A stretch of 5,149 bases of DNA, from positions 1-5,149 of the forward strand of contig JADYYU010000317.1 of assembly GCA_020853515.1 (NCBI GenBank). Reading direction: 5' to 3'. Below the pieces are notes generated by a model that had not been told where the DNA came from, made no database searches, and saw only the letters and a list, made by a program, of their open reading frames with translations. Shown here in pieces: positions 1-5,149 of this stretch. The first letter of the stretch is position 1; each line of letters starts with the position of its first letter. Made by a program: the position numbers and the translations under genes. The stretch comes from Chitinophagaceae bacterium. GTDB taxonomy: Bacteria > Bacteroidota > Bacteroidia > Chitinophagales > Chitinophagaceae.

Positions 1-70
1 AGGAACTACACTGCACTTATCCTGGACAGATCGCTGACGGGCTATGCTTAAGTATTTTGTTAGTATCGAT

Positions 71-115
71 TTGCCGGGCTATTGCTGCATCTTTTCAATC
101 AAAAGGCCCGGGCAA
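71..115. other. Bulged GC-rich inverted repeat, possible end of an upstream transcript
   Basis: TTGCC (71-75) pairs with GGCAA (111-115), and GGGC (76-79) pairs with GCCC (106-109), leaving one bulged G at 110. Inside the loop, ATTG (81-84) can pair with CAAT (96-99). The 3' side is followed by TTTGTAATTT, a weak U-rich tract. It could be a degenerate terminator of a gene lying before the window, or a structured RNA element. The pairing is seen directly; any function is inference. Confidence 0.35.
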
Positions 116-316
116 TTTGTAATTTAAAAATAATGGGCTATTTTGAATTGAATGATCCGCTAATTAAAATCAGCAGTGCTATAATTTATTGGACCAGTGC
201 TGATCTGTCGCTGGTATAAATTTTAGCTGTGCCTGATACATCCATTTTTTATAGTGTACCATTATGTTGAATCACAGACAATTGGTTTGCTGCAGGTGTA
301 CTACCACTATTGGTAA

Positions 317-347
317 TTGCAGGGCCAGGCTATCGGTCATAAGTTTG
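317..347 (+). promoter_or_regulatory. Candidate Bacteroidota-type promoter for the three-gene operon
   Basis: TAAGTTTG at 340-347 matches the TAnnTTTG -7 element described for the primary sigma factor of Bacteroidota. A TTG at 317-319 lies 20 bases upstream, within the spacing reported for the -33 element. Transcription would begin near 352-355, giving a leader of about 150 bases before the first start codon. It is the only full TAnnTTTG match I found between 1 and 501 on this strand. Such short motifs also occur by chance, so this is a candidate only. Confidence 0.4.
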
Positions 348-417
348 CATAGTGATACAGATCCAACCTTTTTGTTTACCTCCTGATTTGATTGCCAGCA
401 TCGGCCGCTGCAGCGTA

Positions 418-445
418 CATGAAATCAGTGCGACAAGCACTCATG
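418..445. other. Small hairpin in the predicted 5' leader
   Basis: AGTGC (427-431) pairs with GCACT (437-441) around a GACAA loop. After a five-base bulge on the left side (422-426), CATG (418-421) can pair with CATG (442-445). It lies about 57 bases before the first start codon and just after a perfect palindrome CGCTGCAGCG (406-415). If the promoter at 317-347 is real, the hairpin is in the transcribed leader. No U-tract follows, so it is not a terminator. Its role is unknown. Confidence 0.3.
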
Positions 446-501
446 CCGGAACCGTTCACTACTTAACTGACACTTTTTCTTTAAACTAAAACTCAAAATC
501 T

Positions 502-1035
502 ATGCAAAAAAAACGTATTTTAAAAATGATCTTGCTTGTGTTCATTTCGTGCAGCAGTGCGGCAGTATTTGCTCAACAGGCGATCAATGTAAGCAGCCAC
601 TCTGCTGTTATTGAAGGAGCCGTATTCGACTATTCAATAGGTGAAATGACCCGTATTAGTACAGAGCACACTGCGGGGCTGATCGTAACGCAAGGTATAT
701 TGCAGCCGTATGCTACCTCGCCAGGCGGTAATGCCCCACAGCAAAACCCCGGACTTAACGGCAATAGCGATCTCATTAAAGTGTATCCCAATCCTACAGA
801 GAACCTTTTGTTTATCGAATCTGTAGAGCCCGCCGACGCAACGATTTCGTATAACTTGTATGATGCTACGGGAAAATTGATCCTGAATGATGAGGTACTT
901 TGGAAAGCCGGGCCCAACAAGTTTTCATTGCATCTGCAAACACTGGCCGCCGGAAGTTATTATCTGCTAATACGCAAATCAACTGCTACTGCTCCCGCCG
1001 AAAATTTTTCATTTAAAATTCAAAAAACAAATTAA
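502..1035 (+). CDS. Small secreted protein with T9SS type A C-terminal sorting domain
   Basis: This 177-residue protein is predicted to cross the inner membrane by Sec and the outer membrane by the type IX secretion system. Residues 1-24 form a signal peptide: basic MQKKR, a hydrophobic core, and an AVFA|QQ cleavage site. Residues 25-72 carry a short beta-rich segment with FDYSIGEMT (42-50) and VTQGILQP (62-69), a pattern I associate with small secreted Bacteroidota proteins of unknown role. A Gly/Asn/Pro/Gln-rich linker (73-90) leads to the sorting domain (91-177), whose marks are VYPNPTENLLFIE (94-106), LYDATGKLI (119-127), GSYYLLI (151-157) and the basic end FKIQK (171-175). The domain is complete. 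The first ATG supplies the basic n-region and follows an A-rich stretch without Shine-Dalgarno, as is usual in the phylum. The gene has no catalytic motif. It heads a probable operon, 78 bases before the fibre gene. Sorting-domain assignment is firm; the function of the first 70 residues is unknown. Confidence 0.88.
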   Translation: MQKKRILKMILLVFISCSSAAVFAQQAINVSSHSAVIEGAVFDYSIGEMTRISTEHTAGLIVTQGILQPYATSPGGNAPQQNPGLNGNSDLIKVYPNPTENLLFIESVEPADATISYNLYDATGKLILNDEVLWKAGPNKFSLHLQTLAAGSYYLLIRKSTATAPAENFSFKIQKTN

Positions 1036-1066
1036 TCAAAAACGAATTAATCAAAAACAAATTAAT
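1021..1066 (+). repeat. 15-bp tandem repeat spanning the stop codon of the first gene
   Basis: Three head-to-tail units are visible: CAAAAAACAAATTAAT (1021-1036, 16 bases), CAAAAACGAATTAAT (1037-1051) and CAAAAACAAATTAAT (1052-1066). A degenerate continuation, CAACAACAAAAAT, runs 1067-1079. The first unit encodes the last codons and TAA stop of the T9SS protein. Because the later units are 15 bases long they keep the reading frame, so TAA recurs in frame at 1048-1050 and 1063-1065, each preceded by codons for Ser-Lys-Thr-Asn. The array fills much of the spacer before the fibre gene. Replication slippage is the likely origin. Confidence 0.85.
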
Positions 1067-1113
1067 CAACAACAAAAATCAACAAACATTTATTCACTCA
1101 AATTTTTAAGAAC

Positions 1114-3435
1114 ATGAAATCAACAATTAAACTATTATTTGCCATGGCGATCATGCTATGTGCAATCTCAACATTTGCGCAAGCGCCGCATTTATTTAAT
1201 TATCAGGGTATTGCCCGCGATCTGAAAGGTAACCCTATGAGCAACAAAAAAATGGCGATCAAAATTGCAGTATTGCCTGCCGCTGATGCCACCGTAGCGG
1301 AGTACGAAGAAGTGCAGCTCATTACTACCAACGAATTTGGTCTCTATACCCTGCAAATTGGGAATGGTACAGCAGTCAGCGGCACCATGAAAAGTGTGAA
1401 GTGGGAAACTGGCAATAAGTACATTAAAGTAGCCATAGATCCTGCCGGTGGCACGAATTATGTGGACGCAGGAACTAACCAGCTTCTCTCAGTGCCATAT
1501 GCCTTATACGCTGATATGGCTGGCAATGCAAACGGTCATGACAAAACCAGAACCGGTGCCGTAAATTCAAATGCGGCTCACGTGGCAGGTGATGTCAATT
1601 ATCTTACAAAATTTACCGCCTTAAACACCATCGGCAAATCGCAAATTTTCGACAATGGCACAGGTGTAGGTTTGGGAACAGCCACTCCATCAGCCGGTGT
1701 TAAATTGCATATCCGTGCGAATGGCAATACAGAGTATATCAGAATGCAGCAGGATGATCCGGCCGGCTTTGGTAAATTCCTGATGCAGAGCGATATCGTA
1801 GGTCACTATGCAACTTTTACTAAATACAATAGTCTATTTCCGGGAGCAGCAGCAGGTACCAATATGGCGGCTCTATACCCTTTCGGCGATTTACTTGCTT
1901 TCGGCAATAACAATGGCGGCTTTTTGCTTTCAAATAATGGGAACGTGGGTATCGGTGTACTTTCCGGAGGCAATACCGTGCTGAAATTTAATGCCGTGCA
2001 AAGTACCGGATTTTTAGGTCTGGGCGGTAATGCAATTCCTGCAAGCAATGTACACATTAACAATGCAGCAGCGAGCGCAACGGTTAAAATTTCAAATAAT
2101 ACGACCGGTCATCTGGTTACAGATGGTCTCGATATCAGCAATACCGGTAATGCAGCTTCTGTTATGAATAAGGAAAACAGCACACTTGCGTTAGGTACAA
2201 ACAATTCAACTGTGATGACCTTGACAAATGCCGGTAATGCAGAATTCGCAGGTCAGATCAAAGTGGCCGGTGGCGCACCCGGTGTTGGAAAATTATTATC
2301 TTCAGATGCTACAGGTTTAGGTAGCTGGAATACAGCCGCATCATTAGGATTGGTGAGCGGTAGCGGTACTGTGAACCGTGTGCCTAAGTTTACGCCTAAT
2401 GGCACCACGTTGGGAAATTCCCTGATTACTGATAATGCCAATGAGATCGGTGTTGGTACCAGTCCTTTCTCTGGTTCTACAATTAATGTAGGCGGCACAG
2501 CAACGGTAGATACTCCATCAGTGGGATTTCATAATTCACTGAGCGGCGATCTGGGTACCATTTTTCTGAATGCAAGTGGCCAGCTTCAATTTACACCCAA
2601 TACAAGTAATCCTGCATTAGCTCCTCCCACACTGACTTTAGATGATGACGGTGGTGGTGCTACCTTTGCTGATAATGTAGAGGTGAATGGCCGCGTTGGA
2701 GTTGGTACCAATACACCCATTGCAAAAATTCATGCAATTTCCGGTGCGCAGGTGGATACCGCTATATTCGCCACTACATCATCCGGAGGCAGCAAGCAAG
2801 TGGGCGTATTTGGCACTTACAACACAGCCGGTTTTGGTGCAGGTATCGTTGGCAGAGGCTTTGGTGGTGGTACTCCTCCGGCTTCAACTGATATTGGTGT
2901 GTATGGTTCTTCGAGCGGAACCGCTGTATGGAGTGCCGGCACATTAAGAGTTTCAGCTAGCGGCGAAGCAGCAGGAAGAACTCTCACCTGTGTCAATGCT
3001 TCAGGAGACGCAGTATGGAGCGGCGCCATCGCATTCAGAGCTACCAGCTTTAACACAGCCATCAATGCAGGTACTACTACTACCATTATTTACCCAACCG
3101 AGGTTTTTGATGAAGGTGCCGATTATAATCCGGCTACCGGTGAATTTACCGTACCGGAAAGTGGCGTGTACACATTTAGTTATACCAGCACACATCAGGC
3201 ACTTGCAGCCTATGCCACCGGTAATGTATTCACTAATTTTCAGGTCAACGGTACTTCAGTAACCGGATCTCCTGCAAATTTCGAACCAAGTAAAGTTACA
3301 TTCTGGAATATGCAGAATACCACAACTTTGAAACTAGTTGCAGGAGATGTGGTAACAGTGACCTGCTCAAACAATACCAATGTGAACATCAATGCGAATG
3401 CCAATAATACTTTTAATGGATATAAAGTCCGATAA
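1114..3435 (+). CDS. Secreted fibre-like protein with C-terminal C1q-like domain
   Basis: This 773-residue protein is probably a trimeric surface or extracellular fibre; the ligand is unknown. A signal peptide occupies residues 1-22 (cleavage TFA|QA). Residues 27-138 match the N-terminal domain common in large secreted Bacteroidota proteins, opening FNYQGIARD (28-36) and closing LSVPYALYA (125-133). The middle, about 155-635, is Gly/Asn/Thr-rich with recurring shaft motifs: GVGLGTATP (184-192), NVGIGV (277-282), EIGVGTSP (444-451) and VGVGTNTP (528-535). Two linkers of the GKxLxSDxxGxxxW kind lie at 392-405 and 621-635. Residues 640-773 read as a C1q-like (TNF-fold) head: AFRA (640-643), DYNPATGEFTVPESGVYTFSY (670-690), LKLVAGDVVTV (739-749) and FNGYKV (767-772). 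C1q domains normally trimerise. No T9SS sorting domain or S74 peptidase is present. The only cysteines after the signal peptide are C626 and C751. The start is set by the signal peptide, and an A/T-rich stretch without Shine-Dalgarno precedes it. The architecture is clear; the adhesive role is inference. Confidence 0.87.
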   Translation: MKSTIKLLFAMAIMLCAISTFAQAPHLFNYQGIARDLKGNPMSNKKMAIKIAVLPAADATVAEYEEVQLITTNEFGLYTLQIGNGTAVSGTMKSVKWETGNKYIKVAIDPAGGTNYVDAGTNQLLSVPYALYADMAGNANGHDKTRTGAVNSNAAHVAGDVNYLTKFTALNTIGKSQIFDNGTGVGLGTATPSAGVKLHIRANGNTEYIRMQQDDPAGFGKFLMQSDIVGHYATFTKYNSLFPGAAAGTNMAALYPFGDLLAFGNNNGGFLLSNNGNVGIGVLSGGNTVLKFNAVQSTGFLGLGGNAIPASNVHINNAAASATVKISNNTTGHLVTDGLDISNTGNAASVMNKENSTLALGTNNSTVMTLTNAGNAEFAGQIKVAGGAPGVGKLLSSDATGLGSWNTAASLGLVSGSGTVNRVPKFTPNGTTLGNSLITDNANEIGVGTSPFSGSTINVGGTATVDTPSVGFHNSLSGDLGTIFLNASGQLQFTPNTSNPALAPPTLTLDDDGGGATFADNVEVNGRVGVGTNTPIAKIHAISGAQVDTAIFATTSSGGSKQVGVFGTYNTAGFGAGIVGRGFGGGTPPASTDIGVYGSSSGTAVWSAGTLRVSASGEAAGRTLTCVNASGDAVWSGAIAFRATSFNTAINAGTTTTIIYPTEVFDEGADYNPATGEFTVPESGVYTFSYTSTHQALAAYATGNVFTNFQVNGTSVTGSPANFEPSKVTFWNMQNTTTLKLVAGDVVTVTCSNNTNVNINANANNTFNGYKVR
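1588..1689 (+). repeat. Internal protein module, copy 1 (fibre residues 159-192)
   Basis: The segment GDVNYLTKFTALNTIGKS... ending GVGLGTATP resembles residues 418-451 of the same protein. Shared positions include V-N, K-F-T, the T-I/L-G pair, S-x-I-x-D-N and the closing GxGT. This is a recurrent shaft module of such fibres. The similarity is at protein level; the DNA has diverged, so the duplication is old. Confidence 0.6.
2365..2466 (+). repeat. Internal protein module, copy 2 (fibre residues 418-451)
   Basis: The segment GTVNRVPKFTPNGTTLGNS... ending EIGVGTSP is the second copy of the module at residues 159-192, with start points 259 residues apart. It is preceded by the GKLLSSDATGLGSW linker (392-405). 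That order, linker then module, suggests the shaft was built by reuse of standard units. Confidence 0.6.
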
Positions 3436-3455
3436 TTTTTAAACAATAATATTAT

Positions 3456-4016
3456 ATGAAAAAACTAATAATAGTGTCTGTGATGTGTATGTTCGCCATG
3501 ACGGTTACTGCACAAAATACGCAGCACGATGACGGATCTGTTTCAGGAAATAAGCAGGGCATTGCAGCAACGCAGCAAACCGGTACCGCCGTTGAAATTC
3601 CATCATGGCAAAACATGGATGGGTCTGTAAAAACAGGCATGGTGCCTCATCGTGCAGACGCGGTCGTAAATAATGTTGTGGATCCATTACAACCTGCTGA
3701 TGGCAGCAATGTTGCAAACGCAAGCAGTCCGAAAGGGACTGCCAAAACGAACGGCGACGTAACAGGTCAACGCAGCGATGTAACCAAACAATCAGCAGGT
3801 GCTGACAGGAGCGAGGACGCATCTGTCAATTTAAACGGTGTGGCCACTGCGGTTGTAAGAAGTCATGACAACTCTGCCGAACTCAATGGAAAGCAGGAGA
3901 CAAAGCAGCGAAGCGGCTCCGACGAATTACAGCCGACGGCGAATCCTTCGGCGGGTAACACAAAAAGCAATCAGGTACCCAACAAAGTAAAGGATATTGA
4001 TCTTTTTGTAAAATAG
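3456..4016 (+). CDS. Secreted low-complexity hypothetical protein
   Basis: I do not recognise a family for this 186-residue protein. Residues 1-19 are a signal peptide (MKK start, hydrophobic core, VTA|Q cleavage), so it is exported at least to the periplasm. The mature part is very hydrophilic and rich in Asn, Ser, Gly, Thr, Gln, Asp and Lys. It has one Trp (W51), one Phe (F185), no Tyr and no Cys, and is probably intrinsically disordered. Weak internal repetition is visible: DGSV at 26-29 and 55-58, and DVTGQRS followed directly by DVTKQSA (101-114). The only hydrophobic patch near the end is the tail DIDLFVK (180-186). It starts 20 bases after the fibre gene, with an AT palindrome (3446-3455) touching the ATG, and is followed by a terminator 43 bases downstream, so it is the last operon gene. 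The signal peptide and position support a real gene. The 105-residue reverse-strand frame over it reads as a shadow. Its function, perhaps as a partner of the fibre, is inference. Confidence 0.75.
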   Translation: MKKLIIVSVMCMFAMTVTAQNTQHDDGSVSGNKQGIAATQQTGTAVEIPSWQNMDGSVKTGMVPHRADAVVNNVVDPLQPADGSNVANASSPKGTAKTNGDVTGQRSDVTKQSAGADRSEDASVNLNGVATAVVRSHDNSAELNGKQETKQRSGSDELQPTANPSAGNTKSNQVPNKVKDIDLFVK

Positions 4017-4059
4017 TTCTGCAAAGATTTTTGTACATCCCAAATCAATCATGATGGAG

Positions 4060-4089
4060 AATGGCACCTGTAATGGGTGCCATTTTTTT
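4060..4089 (+). terminator. Rho-independent terminator of the three-gene operon
   Basis: AATGGCACC (4060-4068) pairs perfectly with GGTGCCATT (4076-4084) around a seven-base loop, and a run of seven T (4083-4089) follows on the plus strand. It lies 43 bases after the stop codon of the last operon gene. On the minus strand no T-run follows the hairpin, so it is not an obvious terminator for mnmE converging from the right. Confidence 0.88.
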
Positions 4090-4164
4090 ATGTTTCTGGC
4101 TGATGAAATTTCAATTCATATAAAAGCTATTGTTGCAAAATGCGTTCGCTGGCTGTGGAATTAA

Positions 4165-5149
4165 TTACTTTCCGATACAGAATTTCCCGAATATAGTACC
4201 CAGAATATCTTTATCAAGTTCGATGGTGCCGGTGATGAGACCCAGCGAATGAAGAGCCATCTTAATGTCGATCGATAGAAATTCACCGCTGATGTTTTGT
4301 GCCAGCCCCGTTTCAATTTGCTGCAGGTGCAACAGAGTTTCCTGTAAGGCGCTCAGATGCCGTGCGTTGCTGACGAACAGGCCGTTGTGCTGCATTTTTT
4401 TAGCGGAAACAATCTGTAACAACATTTTGGTCAACTGATCGATCTGCAGTCCGGTCGCGGCCGAAAGGGCAATTGTTTTTTTGCCGCTCAGGGTGCTCAC
4501 TGCTTCTTCAATATCATACGCATCGCATTGCACGATATTGTCTGATTTGTTCAACAAAATGATAACTTCCTGTTCAGGAGTGAAAACCAATTTTTTGAAA
4601 TCATCCACAATTAGTTTGTATGGCTGCTGAATATCGCAGAGAAATAATACGATGCTCGCCGATTTCATTTTTTGAAAAGAGCGTTCAATCCCGATTGATT
4701 CGAGTGTGTCGTTGGTGTGACGGATGCCCGCGGTATCAATAAAACGAAACTGTATCCCATCAATGCTGAGTGTATCCTCAATAAAGTCGCGCGTTGTACC
4801 GGCAATATCACTGACGATGGCTTTTTCTTCCAGCAACAGAGCGTTCAAGAGCGTCGATTTGCCCACATTGGGTTCACCAACGATCGCCACCGGGATCCCA
4901 TTTTTTAATACATTGCCTAATTCAAAAGAGCGTATCAGGCTTTCAACAGTCGACTTGATTTTTTGGATCAGTTGTGTAAATTTATCCCGATTGGCAAATT
5001 CAACATCTTCTTCCGAAAAATCAAGTTCCAGTTCTATTAAAGCTGAAAACTCGATCAACTCATTGCGAAGTCCCGCAATGACTGCAGAATATCCGCCCCG
5101 CATTTGCTTAAAAGCCATTTCATGCTGGGCTTTGTTTTCGCTGGCAATA
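4165..5149 (-). CDS. mnmE: tRNA uridine-5-carboxymethylaminomethyl modification GTPase MnmE (5' part missing)
   Basis: MnmE (TrmE), a cytoplasmic GTPase, works with MnmG to place the carboxymethylaminomethyl group on the wobble uridine (U34) of certain tRNAs. About 327 residues are visible; the gene runs off the right edge and lacks roughly the first 120 residues, the formyl-tetrahydrofolate-binding domain. An ATG at 5116-5118 is internal: the frame stays open to the edge and encodes IASENKAQHE before it, a family-like sequence. Counting from that Met, the helical domain includes QMRGGYS (5-11) and ELDFSEEDVEF (31-41). The G domain shows G1 GEPNVGKS (81-88, with the potassium-binding Asn at 84), GTTRD (107-111), DTAGIR (128-133), NKSD (190-193) and SAATG (219-223). 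E140 aligns with the catalytic Glu282 of the E. coli enzyme. The C-terminus ends FCIGK (313-317), with the cysteine of the essential CxGK motif. All key residues present are intact. It converges on the operon across 148 bases and is functionally unrelated to it. Confidence 0.97.
   Translation of the reverse strand, partial: IASENKAQHEMAFKQMRGGYSAVIAGLRNELIEFSALIELELDFSEEDVEFANRDKFTQLIQKIKSTVESLIRSFELGNVLKNGIPVAIVGEPNVGKSTLLNALLLEEKAIVSDIAGTTRDFIEDTLSIDGIQFRFIDTAGIRHTNDTLESIGIERSFQKMKSASIVLFLCDIQQPYKLIVDDFKKLVFTPEQEVIILLNKSDNIVQCDAYDIEEAVSTLSGKKTIALSAATGLQIDQLTKMLLQIVSAKKMQHNGLFVSNARHLSALQETLLHLQQIETGLAQNISGEFLSIDIKMALHSLGLITGTIELDKDILGTIFGKFCIGK

Larger units (their letters stand above)
1..501. 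other. Non-coding leader region upstream of the secreted-protein operon
   Basis: I see no convincing gene on either strand of this 501-base AT-rich stretch: stop codons are frequent in all frames and the short open stretches do not read like protein. Frame 1 is open from the window edge to a TAA at 49-51 and could be the last 16 codons of an upstream gene, but that is too short to support. I saw no tRNA, rRNA or insertion-sequence ends. The region holds a bulged GC-rich hairpin (71-115), a loose inverted repeat ATCAGCA/TGCTGAT (169-175 and 198-204), a promoter candidate (317-347), a 10-bp palindrome CGCTGCAGCG (406-415) and a small hairpin (418-445). Confidence 0.6.

Noticed and set aside
1..51. 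Open frame from the left edge ending at TAA 49-51
   Set aside because: Only 16 codons and no recognisable sequence; too short to call a gene end.
544..552. Possible lipoprotein cysteine (C17) in the T9SS protein signal peptide
   Set aside because: The preceding residues FIS do not fit a lipobox, and AVFA|QQ is a good signal peptidase I site.
630..920. 96-residue minus-strand open frame inside the T9SS gene
   Set aside because: The plus strand encodes a complete sorting domain here; the antisense reading has no recognisable features.
2687..3262. Several 86-90-residue frames, both strands, inside the fibre gene
   Set aside because: They overlap the repetitive, Gly/Thr-rich coding sequence and their translations are compositional echoes of it.
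3505..3822. 105-residue minus-strand open frame opposite the low-complexity gene
   Set aside because: It is rich in Arg, Cys and His with no domain-like pattern or signal peptide, and lies opposite a frame with a clean signal peptide and operon context; a shadow frame.
4103..4119. ATGAA/TTCAT inverted repeat as a terminator for mnmE
   Set aside because: Five AT-rich pairs with no T-run on the minus strand; too weak to call.
4717..4908. 63-residue plus-strand open frame opposite mnmE
   Set aside because: It lies opposite the conserved G domain of MnmE and has no features of its own.
5116..5118. ATG as the start of a short 317-residue GTPase
   Set aside because: The frame continues upstream to the window edge with MnmE-like sequence, and the Met falls inside the helical domain; the gene is cut by the window, not truncated.
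1..5149. Defence system, CRISPR array, prophage or insertion sequence
   Set aside because: No spaced repeats, transposase, integrase, nuclease or phage structural gene is visible. The fibre resembles phage tail fibres only in its shaft motifs, and its signal peptide argues for a cellular secreted protein.

Overview
The window looks like a chromosomal segment of a Bacteroidota bacterium, most likely from the Chitinophagales. The evidence is a type IX secretion (T9SS) type A sorting domain, a secreted fibre protein with the FNYQGIARD...LSVPYALYA N-terminal domain common in that phylum, AT-rich start regions without Shine-Dalgarno sequences, and a TAnnTTTG-type promoter candidate. I cannot assign a genus.

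Layout: positions 1-501 hold no convincing gene. They contain a bulged hairpin (71-115), one promoter candidate (317-347) and a second small hairpin (418-445). Three plus-strand genes follow, tightly spaced and probably one transcript. The first is a 177-residue T9SS-sorted secreted protein (502-1035). The second is a 773-residue secreted fibre-like protein with a C-terminal C1q-like domain (1114-3435). The third is a 186-residue secreted, low-complexity protein of unknown function (3456-4016). The run ends at a strong rho-independent terminator (about 4060-4089). Converging from the right edge on the minus strand is the C-terminal two thirds of mnmE, the tRNA-modification GTPase (4165 to the edge), an unrelated housekeeping gene.

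How the genes may work together (inference): all three operon products carry signal peptides and none looks enzymatic. The fibre protein has an N-terminal beta domain, a shaft of GxGxGT-type modules and a C1q-like head, an architecture that suggests a trimeric adhesive or binding appendage. It has no T9SS sorting domain, whereas the small protein encoded before it does. The last protein is hydrophilic and almost free of aromatic residues, so probably disordered. A cell-surface or extracellular binding structure is the most economical reading, but nothing in the sequence proves that the three interact. The most distinctive items are this gene trio, the C1q-like head where such fibres often carry a self-cleaving S74 chaperone, and a 15-bp tandem repeat that triplicates the stop codon of the first gene in frame.
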